A DNA stretch of 6,541 nt from an uncultured Spirochaetaceae bacterium (GTDB lineage: Bacteria > Spirochaetota > Spirochaetia > SZUA-6 > Bin103): positions 1 to 6,541 of the forward strand of contig CAJWOB010000153.1 of assembly GCA_913043885.1 (NCBI GenBank), read 5' to 3'. The translations under genes and the position numbers were made by a program. This document shows positions 1 to 6,364 of this stretch, piece by piece (positions within the stretch are counted from its first letter, which is position 1; each line of letters begins with the position of its first letter). Below the pieces are notes generated by a model that was given only the letters and a program-made list of their open reading frames with translations, was not told the origin of the DNA and did no database searches.

Positions 1-1
1 C

Positions 2-562
2 TTCGAGAAGAGCGGCGACTACCTGAAGAAATGGGAGCTGAGCACGGAGGAGAAGGCCATGCTCGACGCCAAGATCTTCGAGGTCAAGCTCGACGGCCTC
101 ACGAGCGGGACGTACACGGCCGGCCAGGCCGTGGCGCAGACCTCGTCGGGCGCCACGGGCAAGGTGAAGACCACGGTCACGGCCGGCACAACCGTGTACG
201 TCAGCGTCACGTCCGGCGTGTTCACCAGCAGCAACGCCGTCACGATCAACAGTGCCGCCGCCGGGACGCCGTCGGCGGTCGAAAGCGATACCTTCAAAGT
301 GAAAGTAACAAGCGCGACTGCGTTCGACACGTCGGGGTCCGTCACGGTCAACAGCGATGATCGAGGCACACCGACGTACGTCAGCAAAGGGACCGCGCGG
401 TGCCACCCGGCCATGGTCGGCGACGGGCACTGCAACCTCGCGTGCAAGATCTCGCAGTGCCGCATGGACGGCGGCGACTGCCGGGACGGCGACAAGGACT
501 CGGACCGCAACATCCTCGGCGAGGCCGAGGCGCAGGCGCGCGAGGCCGAGGGAATTGCTTGA
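2..562 (+). CDS. Partial repeat protein with a C-terminal Notch-like (LNR) cysteine motif
   Basis: The frame is open from the left edge, so the N-terminus is missing; 186 residues are visible. Residues 1-30 are charged and probably helical. Residues 37-57 read like the GxxVxQxSSGATGxV repeats of viral and phage fibre proteins. Residues 64-93 and 97-127 are two copies of a roughly 33-residue beta-type repeat; both carry VTS, a Val-Thr-[Ile/Val]-Asn-Ser step and a Gly-Thr-Pro end. Residues 134-160 hold Cys134, Cys144, Cys148, Cys153 and Cys160 with GDGHCN and the ending DGGDC. This is the Lin-12/Notch repeat pattern, a calcium-binding extracellular module, lacking the usual first of six cysteines. 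An Ala/Glu-rich tail follows. LNR modules are mainly eukaryotic, so I infer an extracellular or surface protein from an alga or similar protist, or one of its viruses. Its function is unknown. An ATG at 59 is only an internal Met of the open frame. The gene could continue through introns beyond the apparent stop. Confidence 0.6.
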   Translation, partial: FEKSGDYLKKWELSTEEKAMLDAKIFEVKLDGLTSGTYTAGQAVAQTSSGATGKVKTTVTAGTTVYVSVTSGVFTSSNAVTINSAAAGTPSAVESDTFKVKVTSATAFDTSGSVTVNSDDRGTPTYVSKGTARCHPAMVGDGHCNLACKISQCRMDGGDCRDGDKDSDRNILGEAEAQAREAEGIA

Positions 563-763
563 TCGGCCTTTCCGAGGTCACCCCGAGGCCCTCCGGGCGC
601 CGTTCGGGGTCGCAAAGAGGTCTATCCCGGGCATTTGGGGGCCGCAAAACGCGCTTTTGGACCTCCGGAGGCCCGATTCGGCCGGGGATGGGCCCAGAAG
701 AGCCCTCGAAAAGATCGCTCGAAACAGCGCACACCGCAATTCGCGCTGCCGGCCTCGACTCCC

Positions 764-800
764 GCCGCCCCCGCCGACCGGGGGGTCGGGGGAGGGCGGC
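764..800. repeat. Strong GC-rich hairpin
   Basis: Bases 764-772 and 774-779 pair with 784-789 and 791-800. The outer arm is GCCGCCC/GGGCGGC and the inner arm CCGACC/GGTCGG, separated by one G-G mismatch, two C-G pairs and a bulged A793. The loop is GGGG, and 15 pairs form in total. No T-run follows directly, so it is not a canonical intrinsic terminator. It lies 200 bases after the LNR frame stops, in a 260-base stretch (563-824) where I see no gene. Confidence 0.45.
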
Positions 801-824
801 AGCCCACCCGGGGGAATTTCTTAT

Positions 825-1001
825 TCAGTTTGATTTCGATCTACTGTAGAACCGCAAGCACAACATGATTCTTGCCGCCCCTAAGCAAGGAAGGGATGGG
901 GCCGTGCGCGCCGCCTGCTCGGGCGAAATGACGCTCTTGGCGACGACATAGCCGTTCTGGTCCCAGAAGGCCAGGTCCTCGTCGGAGAGCACGGGGGGCA
1001 T
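825..1001 (-). pseudogene. N-terminal fragment of a phytanoyl-CoA dioxygenase (PhyH)-like protein
   Basis: The frame starts at ATG 1001-999 with MPPVLSDEDLAFWDQNGY. The run from LSDEDL through FWDQNGYVVAKSVISPEQA matches the conserved opening of PhyH-family Fe(II)/2-oxoglutarate dioxygenases, in which a helix is followed by an NGYVV strand and a [L/I]SPEE-type helix start. After about residue 33 (near base 903) the sequence becomes unlike the family and stops at 825. The metal-binding HxD...H motif and the whole catalytic core are absent. The same frame is open upstream to 1118, with a TTG at 1034 as another possible start. Three explanations fit: a truncated gene, a first exon of a eukaryotic gene (though I found no convincing donor site), or a chimeric join near 900. 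The PhyH assignment rests on about 30 residues and is moderate. No product should be assumed functional. Confidence 0.4.
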
Positions 1002-1249
1002 CGCTCCAGCGGTCTTCTCGGCGATGGGGGTCAACGCGCCGTTGGCTCCGTCTGTTTGAAGCAGCCCTGCGGAAGGTGTCGACCGTGCGCTTCTACGTCG
1101 TGCCGATGCTGTTTCTGGCTAGGTTCAACTGACTCGAGCGGTTACACCTAGGCTGCAAACGGGCCTTCGTGCCGCAGCTATGGAGAGCACGACCCCCGCA
1201 GAAACCGCTATATGGGTGTGTTATAGGGGGTAAGAAAATTAAGGGTCTC

Positions 1250-1320
1250 CTATTGGTTATGGCGTTTGAAATACGTTGGGGTGGCCCACCCCAGTGATTT
1301 TCCGCCGCTAGAACCAATAG
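1250..1320. repeat. 71-bp imperfect palindrome with CCAAT-type ends
   Basis: The outer arms are a perfect 9-bp inverted repeat, CTATTGGTT (1250-1258) and AACCAATAG (1312-1320). The centre is an 8-bp inverted repeat around a single base, TGGGGTGG-C-CCACCCCA (1277-1293). Between them 9 more of 18 positions pair by Watson-Crick rules and 4 more by G-T wobble. In all, 26 of 35 positions pair. I see no flanking target-site duplication. It could be a miniature inverted-repeat element, a structured RNA, or a fold-back artefact; the arms also carry the CCAAT-box sequence of eukaryotic promoters. Which of these applies is undecided. Confidence 0.5.
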
Positions 1321-1342
1321 CCGGCCGCTGGCTACACGGCAT

Positions 1343-1582
1343 CTAGTATGCGCCAACCATACGGACCCGCAGAAGAACCCTCCGCACCCACACCGCTGCT
1401 GAGGTCATGCTTGCATCATCATCCTCCACGCGAAACGGCCGCACCCCGGGGCAGCCCAGGCCAGCGCCGGCCGTGCCAGTGATGGGAGCGAGCGCCCAGC
1501 CGCCGGAACCGGCCGCGCACCACCGGTAACTGCTGCCAACCACCAGCGCGCTACCATGCACCGCAGTGGCGCCATCATTCAT
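1343..1582 (-). CDS. Doubtful hypothetical open frame (79 aa)
   Basis: This frame starts at ATG 1582 and ends with TAG at 1343-1345. It is open further upstream to 1654, where it would add residues reading ELWRTIALASAEESLN with no further ATG, GTG or TTG start. The upper half has protein-like composition (SSYRW, GGWALAP), while the lower half is Gly/Ala/Arg-rich and looks less like a folded protein. I recognise no family, signal peptide or membrane helix. No ribosome binding site is visible before the ATG. It may be a eukaryotic exon fragment or chance in GC-rich DNA, and I list it only because nothing else explains this stretch. Confidence 0.15.
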   Translation of the reverse strand: MNDGATAVHGSALVVGSSYRWCAAGSGGWALAPITGTAGAGLGCPGVRPFRVEDDDASMTSAAVWVRRVLLRVRMVGAY

Positions 1583-1647
1583 GTTGAGCGATTCTTCCGC
1601 TGATGCAAGAGCAATAGTCCTCCATAGTTCATGTGCTGGTGGGCTGC

Positions 1648-1675
1648 CCTGGTACTAACGGGCGTTAGGCCCAGG
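1648..1675. repeat. Short inverted repeat upstream of yidD
   Basis: CCTGG-TA-CTAACG, then a GG centre, then CGTTAG-GC-CCAGG. Eleven of 13 positions pair across a two-base loop. It has no T-run and lies about 60 bases before the likely yidD start. It may be an operator-like or structural site, or a mark of the sequence join. Its function is unknown. Confidence 0.3.
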
Positions 1676-1735
1676 CCATATGATCGTTTACCGAAGCTGG
1701 AAAGCACCTATGGCCCGATCCGGCCCCCACACCTG

Positions 1736-1954
1736 TTGCGCGCGCCGCGCTACCTGGTCATCGGCGTGATTCAGCTCTACCGCACCTTGCTTTCGCCACT
1801 GCTGCCGTCGAGCTGCATCTACAGCCCTACCTGCTCCCGCTACGCCCTTACCGCAGTGCAGCGCTACGGCTTCGTGAAGGGCGGCTATCTGGCGACGCGT
1901 CGCATCCTGCGCTGTCATCCGTGGCGTAGCGGCGGCCACGATCCGGTTCCCTAA
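1736..1954 (+). CDS. yidD: YidD, membrane protein insertion efficiency factor
   Basis: YidD is a small inner-membrane-associated protein that aids insertion of proteins handled by YidC and the Sec translocon. The sequence from IQLYRTLLSPLLPSSCIY through SPTCSRYAL, YGFVKGG, RRILRCHPW and the ending GGHDPVP is the family signature nearly end to end, including the conserved Cys pair and the C-terminal DPVP. I chose TTG 1736 because it gives 72 residues, the usual family size, and begins just before the amphipathic first helix. The frame is also open from ATG 1631 (107 residues), but those extra 35 residues show no conservation I know and lie where the sequence appears to change origin. No clear ribosome binding site marks either start. 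yidC follows after 3 bases. The usual upstream partner rnpA is missing. Confidence 0.93.
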   Translation: MRAPRYLVIGVIQLYRTLLSPLLPSSCIYSPTCSRYALTAVQRYGFVKGGYLATRRILRCHPWRSGGHDPVP

Positions 1955-1957
1955 GCC

Positions 1958-3715
1958 ATGGACCGCAAGACGCTAATAGGACTCGGTCTGATCATGGCGA
2001 TCGTCGTGGTGTACATGCAGTTCTTTCTGTTTCCGGAGACGGAGCCGATTGACCCTGAAGTGGCAGAGACGCTCGAGCTGGCCGACCCGCGACCGGAAGC
2101 CCTGAGTGACTCCTTCGCGGACTTTGCCAGCCCGATCAACGTCGCCGACGAGCAGGCGACTTTCGCGTTCACCGAGCCGATCGCCAAGCAGACCGATCTG
2201 TTCGATATCGTGTTCGATCCGCAGGGGGGCAGCATCACGTCGCTGCGGCTGCGCGAGCACGCCGACGTCGAGGGGCGCCATGTCGACTTGGTGGTTCGGC
2301 CGGGCCAGGATAGGTTTTTCGACGTCGTCTTTGGCGACTATCGAACGGAACCGTTGACGGCACTGTTCGACTTCGAGCAGCTGGACGCCTACACCTTCCA
2401 GTTCTCTCGTGTGCTCCTGGATCAGGATGGCGCACCGTTCACGCTGACCAAGCGCTACCATTTCGCTCCCGGCTCCTACCTGTTTCAGGTGAGCGTCGAG
2501 ATCGATCACAGTCTCAATGAGTTCCCGGCGCTGGACTTCGACGGTATTGGCTACACACTCGCCGTGGCACCGCAGATTGGTCCGGAGTACGGCAGCCTGG
2601 GTGGCGGACTGTTTGCCGCCAGCAGCGCCGAGTTGCGGGAGTTCTGGAACTTCACCAATGGTAAGGCAGGATCCCAGCGGTTCCCGCGTGGCCAGCAGGT
2701 GGTGACCGAGCGCAAACACGTTACCTGGTCGGCCATCGTCGGTAAGTACTTCGCTGTAATCGCCGAGCCCGCGGTGGCCTTCGATCAGGTCACCTACGAC
2801 GCCCGCCCTGACCCCGAGATCGATAGGCGCGGAGCGCTCTACTTCTCACGGCCGCCGCTGACCAGCTCCCGCAACGAGGACACCTTTAGGGTGTACGCCG
2901 GTCCGCGCAACCCGACGGAGATGGTCCGCTACAACGAGTCCGATCCGTTTGGCGGCGGGGGCCACGAGTTCGAGCGTGCGGTCAGCCGCCGGCCTCTCAT
3001 CGGTTGGCTTTCCAACTTGCTGCGGGGCCTTCTCGACCTGCTGTATCGACTCATTCCCAACTACGGGGTGGCCATCATCCTGATGACCATCCTCATCAAG
3101 GCGATACTGTTCCCGCTCACCAAGAAGAGCATGGAGTCGACTGCCAAGATGGGCGCGTTGAGCCCCAAGATCAACGCGCTGCGGGAGAAGCACAAAGGCA
3201 ACCCGCAGAAGATGAACCAGGAGATGGCGCAGCTCTACAAGAAGGAGGGCGTCAATCCGGCGGGGGGCTGCCTGCCGATCCTGCTGCAGATGCCGATCTT
3301 CTTTGCGCTGTTCGATCTGCTCAGCACCAACTTCGACCTGCGTGGTGCTGTGTTCATTGCGTCCTGGATCGCAGACCTCTCATCTCCCGAGACGCTGTTC
3401 TCCATTGGTGGGCTCGACGTCCGCATCCTGCCGTTTGTCATGTCCGGCTCGCAGCTGTTCCAGACCCGGCTTACCCAGAGCAACACCGGTTCGCAGCGTC
3501 AGATGAAGTTCATGATGTACGGGCTGCCGATCGTGTTCTTCTTCATTCTGTACGGCATGCCGTCTGGGCTGGTGGTCTACTGGACCATGCAGAACTTCCT
3601 GTCGATCGGGCAGCAGCTGTACTTCAACGAGAAACGCAAGCGCGACGCAGCCGGAGGCAGCGATAGCGCGGGTAAGGGGGGCGGTGGCAAGAAGCCCCCA
3701 ACAAGGAGCAAGTGA
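1958..3715 (+). CDS. yidC: YidC, membrane protein insertase (Oxa1 family)
   Basis: YidC inserts and folds inner-membrane proteins, alone or with SecYEG. The 585-residue length is normal for Gram-negative YidC. Residues 5-25 form the first membrane helix, and about 28-345 form the periplasmic domain (FDIVFDPQGGSITSLRL is typical of its start). The Oxa1 core follows, with helices near 366-388, 437-457, 486-503 and 520-548. Landmarks are FPLTKKSMESTAKM, LYKKEGVNPAGGCLP, QMPIFFALF and MPSGLVVYWTMQN. Lys381 stands where E. coli has the groove Arg366. The tail from 558 is Lys/Arg/Gly-rich, as in YidC proteins that touch the ribosome. The start ATG lies 3 bases after the yidD stop and has no strong Shine-Dalgarno, which suggests coupling to yidD. 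Core details such as NFDLRGAVFI and YGLPIVFFFILYG point, from memory, to Spirochaetota. The identity is certain, the taxonomy probable. Confidence 0.98.
   Translation: MDRKTLIGLGLIMAIVVVYMQFFLFPETEPIDPEVAETLELADPRPEALSDSFADFASPINVADEQATFAFTEPIAKQTDLFDIVFDPQGGSITSLRLREHADVEGRHVDLVVRPGQDRFFDVVFGDYRTEPLTALFDFEQLDAYTFQFSRVLLDQDGAPFTLTKRYHFAPGSYLFQVSVEIDHSLNEFPALDFDGIGYTLAVAPQIGPEYGSLGGGLFAASSAELREFWNFTNGKAGSQRFPRGQQVVTERKHVTWSAIVGKYFAVIAEPAVAFDQVTYDARPDPEIDRRGALYFSRPPLTSSRNEDTFRVYAGPRNPTEMVRYNESDPFGGGGHEFERAVSRRPLIGWLSNLLRGLLDLLYRLIPNYGVAIILMTILIKAILFPLTKKSMESTAKMGALSPKINALREKHKGNPQKMNQEMAQLYKKEGVNPAGGCLPILLQMPIFFALFDLLSTNFDLRGAVFIASWIADLSSPETLFSIGGLDVRILPFVMSGSQLFQTRLTQSNTGSQRQMKFMMYGLPIVFFFILYGMPSGLVVYWTMQNFLSIGQQLYFNEKRKRDAAGGSDSAGKGGGGKKPPTRSK
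3703..3708 (+). promoter_or_regulatory. Ribosome binding site of jag
   Basis: AAGGAG sits 7 bases before the jag ATG, inside the last codons of yidC. It is the one clear Shine-Dalgarno in the operon and fixes the jag start, whose ATG directly follows the yidC TGA. Confidence 0.8.
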
Positions 3716-4402
3716 ATGGCCGAACGTGAGTTCGAAGGTCGTAGCGAAGAGGAAGCGATCAACAACGCGATCGAGGCGCTCGGGCTCGAGGCAGACGAGA
3801 TCGACGTCGAGATAGTCGAGAATCAGAAGTCCGGCTTCCTCAAAGGGGGCAAGGTGCGCATCCGGGTGCACCTTGCCGATGACGCTGCTGGCGAAGATGG
3901 CGACGACGACTACGCCGACGAGTATCTGGAGCCGAGCAACGAGATAGAGAGCGCGATGGTGGAGTTTGTCTCCACCCTGCTGGCCAAGGCCAACCTCCCT
4001 TCCGACGTGCGCATCGACAGCCGCGAAGAGGGTCGCCTGATCCTGGAGATCCTCAGTGACGAGCCAGCCATCGTCATCGGCAAACACGGCGGGACACTCG
4101 AGGCGCTGCAGGTAATCGCCAACATCCGCGCCGGGCGCATCAACGACGGCGAGCCGGTACGTGTGGTGCTGGACACCGAGGACTACCGATATCGGCGCGA
4201 GCAGAACCTTCTCCGCATGGCCAATCGGGTGGCGCGGGACGTTAGACGCTCCCGGCGCTCCCAGCTGCTGGAACCGCTCAACGCATTCGAGCGTCGCATC
4301 GTCCATACGGCGCTCGGCGAGGAGGGGGATATCACCACGGAGAGTGAAGGCGACGGGCTCTACAAGCAGATTCGGGTCATGTACGTCGGCAGCGACATGT
4401 AG
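3716..4402 (+). CDS. jag: Jag/KhpB, KH and R3H domain RNA-binding protein
   Basis: This is a cytoplasmic single-strand nucleic acid binding protein of the Jag (SpoIIIJ-associated, KhpB/EloR) family. In Gram-positive bacteria it works with KhpA and affects cell elongation and RNA fate; its role in other phyla is poorly known. All three parts are present in 228 residues. The Jag N-terminal domain is at about 3-52 (EFEGRSEEEAI, KSGFLKGGKVRIRV). A strongly acidic linker covers 57-72. The KH domain at about 76-155 has the GxxG loop as GKHG (122-125). The R3H domain at about 157-226 has Arg193-x3-His197 within FERRIVHTAL and a closing ITTESEG...KQIRVMYV. The ATG abuts the yidC stop and has a good Shine-Dalgarno, so translation is coupled. 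The next gene is convergent and only 38 bases away. Confidence 0.96.
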   Translation: MAEREFEGRSEEEAINNAIEALGLEADEIDVEIVENQKSGFLKGGKVRIRVHLADDAAGEDGDDDYADEYLEPSNEIESAMVEFVSTLLAKANLPSDVRIDSREEGRLILEILSDEPAIVIGKHGGTLEALQVIANIRAGRINDGEPVRVVLDTEDYRYRREQNLLRMANRVARDVRRSRRSQLLEPLNAFERRIVHTALGEEGDITTESEGDGLYKQIRVMYVGSDM

Positions 4403-4416
4403 CGCCGCTGCCGGCG
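4403..4416. terminator. Possible weak hairpin between convergent genes
   Basis: CGCCG and CGGCG form a 5-bp stem around the loop CTGC, immediately after the jag stop. No T-run follows on the + strand and none is seen on the other side, so it is at most a weak or factor-assisted terminator. It is the only stem I see in the 38 bases between jag and the convergent gene. Confidence 0.25.
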
Positions 4417-4440
4417 AGCCCACTCAGGCCCCCCACCCGG

Positions 4441-6351
4441 TCAGCGTCGAAAGACCAGCTCCACCAGATCTTCTGCAGTGCGCTGCGTCGTCTTGATTAC
4501 CAACATCCGCTGATCGGCGTCGTAGGCCCAGCCGTCGCTATAGCGGCGGTATTCGGGATCCGTCTTCCAGCGTAGACCGTGCATCCGCAGCTCGACGAAG
4601 TTGGGGACACCCACCAACGCCACGTAGTGCGGCTGCCCTACTGGATAGGCCAGCCGTATTGCCCAGCTGTCCGGACCGGCTGACGCGCTGAGCGTGGCAG
4701 CCGTGAGTGCCCACAGATTGGGTTGGCCAAGCTGGCCGGACAGCGGTACCTCACGCGGCAGGTGGCGGCTGCGATGCAGCGTGCGCAATACCTCACTGGC
4801 CGGCATTCGGGTGGCCTGCCCCGTGGTCGCCACGTCCAGTGGGGCGAGCGGTATCGATCCGTCCGCTTCGGCATAGGCCAGTGCGCTGTGCAGCAGCAGC
4901 CGGCCCACCGAGTGGTGTGCCTCGCCGAAGGCGCTGTCGGTCAGCAGCGCAGCCGCTCGCAGCTGGAGGCGCAGGTCGACGCCGTCTGCGTCCAGCAGCA
5001 TGCGATCTGCCGACACGGTAATTGCGGGCAACACCCACTGCTCGACCAGGCGCACGGCGCTGGCCGGCACGTCCTCCGGCAGCGCCTGTTGATCGCCAAG
5101 CTGGGCAAGCGGCGCGAACCGGCTCAGGTCGAGCAGCGTGGCCGCAGCACCAACGGCGGTGGCGACGCTGGCGCGGTCGGTCCGTACCTCAGCTTGGTCG
5201 TCGGCCGACGGTGCGGCGGTCGGTCCGGCCGTGGGTCCGGCGGTCGGCCCCGGTGTGACGAGCAGGGCCAGGCGCAGCAGCTCCTCGAGCAGTGCGCCTG
5301 AGCCGCGGTTCACCACGAACCGAGCGATATCCCACTGCTGCAGCACGGCCGTGTCACCGGCACCTACGCGGCGCTGAATGTCGGTGAGGCGCGCGGCGTC
5401 TGCGGCGAGGCTGGCGCCGGGATAGTCGCCGACCAGGCCCAGGAAGGGAATGAGTGCCCCCGGGGTGTGCGGCAGCGCTTGCTGCCGCTGCAGCTGAGCA
5501 TAGGTGGTGGCGACCTGCTGCGTGACGGCGCGTAGTGCCGTGCCGCCGTCCTGGTACGCGGTGCCCGCCGCAAGTCCGACGGCGGTGGCCGCAGTTTCTG
5601 CCAGCTCAGCTGGCGGCCGTGTCTGACGTCCGATGGTCGACCAGGCTCGCGCTACGGCGCTCTCGTACGCGGCAAGGGAAGCAGCCGGCCCGGGGGCGGC
5701 TGCGGGGGCGGCGATTGCGTCCGCAGTCCGCTGCAGCCATCCCAGGCGCGCCGCGGCGGCGCCGCCCGCCTGGCGGGCAAAGCTGAAGACGGTGTCGCTG
5801 CCGGTGAGCTGCAGCAGCAGGGCGGGCGGGTCGGGACGGAACGAGGAGCCCGGCGCGCCCTCGATGACGATGGTGTCGGCGTGCCCGGCGACGATCGCAA
5901 GGGGGGTGCCGGCCAGCGGCCGAAGGGCGTTGGTCGTTTCCAGCGGGAGCGCGGCGGCGTCGGCGGGGGACGAGTCCGGGACGGAGAGCGTCCATTGCGC
6001 TCGGCCGCCATCCTCTCGAACGGCAAGCGTGGCGCCACCACGGAAACGCAATCGCACCGCATCGCCGACCACCTCGTAGGCCTCCAGTGGAGCCGCACTC
6101 CGCAGCCCGGCGACGTCCAGCTCCAATGGCGAGAGATCGGAAAACGCCACGGCAATGTCATCCCACCCGGCTCGCAGGCGATCGATGCCGCCCCGACCGC
6201 GCTCGCCGGACACCATTACCTGGCCCAGCGAGGCTCCGAAGCTCTCACTACCGGAGAACTGGATGTACAGGAGGGCGAAGATGACCCCGCTGTACAGGAC
6301 TGGAATGAGGAGGTAGAGCGGCGACAGGCGCCTGCGTTGCCCGGCGCGCAT
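4441..6351 (-). CDS. Large membrane-anchored protein of unknown function
   Basis: I do not recognise the family. From ATG 6351 it has 636 residues. Arg-rich residues 2-8 precede one membrane helix at about 10-32 (LSPLYLLIPVLYSGVIFALLY), with no cleavage motif. This predicts an N-in signal anchor with the rest in the periplasm. Residues 35-195 look beta-rich. Residues 200-365 are Ala/Gln/Leu-rich and probably helical. Residues 368-385 form a Gly-Pro-Thr-Ala linker of short repeats. The C-terminal third ends with a beta-rich, aromatic stretch (NFVELRMHGLRW, YSDGWAYDADQRM). I see no cysteine in the mature part, no lipobox and no catalytic motif. An ATG at 6366 would add five residues but lies inside the likely -10 box. 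The frame is open to GTG 6492, but that extension has unusual His/Arg/Cys content. From memory, spirochaetes carry similar single-anchor proteins of unknown role; an envelope function is a guess. Confidence 0.8.
   Translation of the reverse strand: MRAGQRRRLSPLYLLIPVLYSGVIFALLYIQFSGSESFGASLGQVMVSGERGRGGIDRLRAGWDDIAVAFSDLSPLELDVAGLRSAAPLEAYEVVGDAVRLRFRGGATLAVREDGGRAQWTLSVPDSSPADAAALPLETTNALRPLAGTPLAIVAGHADTIVIEGAPGSSFRPDPPALLLQLTGSDTVFSFARQAGGAAAARLGWLQRTADAIAAPAAAPGPAASLAAYESAVARAWSTIGRQTRPPAELAETAATAVGLAAGTAYQDGGTALRAVTQQVATTYAQLQRQQALPHTPGALIPFLGLVGDYPGASLAADAARLTDIQRRVGAGDTAVLQQWDIARFVVNRGSGALLEELLRLALLVTPGPTAGPTAGPTAAPSADDQAEVRTDRASVATAVGAAATLLDLSRFAPLAQLGDQQALPEDVPASAVRLVEQWVLPAITVSADRMLLDADGVDLRLQLRAAALLTDSAFGEAHHSVGRLLLHSALAYAEADGSIPLAPLDVATTGQATRMPASEVLRTLHRSRHLPREVPLSGQLGQPNLWALTAATLSASAGPDSWAIRLAYPVGQPHYVALVGVPNFVELRMHGLRWKTDPEYRRYSDGWAYDADQRMLVIKTTQRTAEDLVELVFRR
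5212..5250 (-). repeat. Short tandem repeat coding a Gly-Pro-Thr-Ala linker
   Basis: About three copies of an imperfect 12-base unit encode GPTA-GPTA-GPTA and then AP within the large anchored protein. They separate a helical region from the C-terminal third. Such repeats usually form a flexible linker and can change copy number by slippage; each unit is a multiple of three, so the frame would be kept. Confidence 0.6.
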
Positions 6352-6364
6352 AGCGGGAGCGCGC

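Larger units (their letters stand above)
1119..1735. other. Stretch with no firm gene; includes the likely foreign/native junction
   Basis: I see no recognisable protein, tRNA or rRNA here. The contents are a 71-bp imperfect palindrome (1250-1320), a doubtful - strand open frame (1343-1582, open to 1654) and a small inverted repeat (1648-1675). Part of it (about 1195-1325) is visibly richer in A+T than the flanks. The rpmH-rnpA genes expected before yidD are not found in any frame. The change from eukaryote-like to bacterial sequence most likely falls in the right part of this stretch. Confidence 0.5.

Noticed and set aside
357..868. Overlapping + and - strand frames after the LNR region
   Set aside because: They are dominated by Arg, Pro and Gly and shadow the LNR frame or run through hairpin-forming GC-rich sequence. 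No domain is visible.
1019..1132. + strand stretch reading LRKVSTVRFYVVPMLFLA, which faintly recalls a fatty acid desaturase
   Set aside because: It is short and ends at a stop. It overlaps the upstream part of the PhyH frame on the other strand and shows no histidine boxes.
1250..1320. Integron attC site
   Set aside because: The ends read CTATTGGTT/AACCAATAG, not the RYYYAAC...GTTRRRY core sites in the right orientation. No integrase or cassette is present.
1973..2719. 248-residue open frame on the - strand
   Set aside because: It is entirely antisense to the periplasmic domain of yidC and matches nothing recognisable.
3380..4423. 347-residue open frame on the - strand
   Set aside because: It lies antisense to the end of yidC and all of jag, both certain genes. 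Its length follows from their codon bias, and its translation is low-complexity with no family features.
4723..6161. Several 60-190 residue frames on both strands inside the large - strand gene
   Set aside because: They are Arg/Ala/Pro-rich shadows in GC-rich coding DNA. The 4441-6351 frame has the membrane anchor and natural composition.
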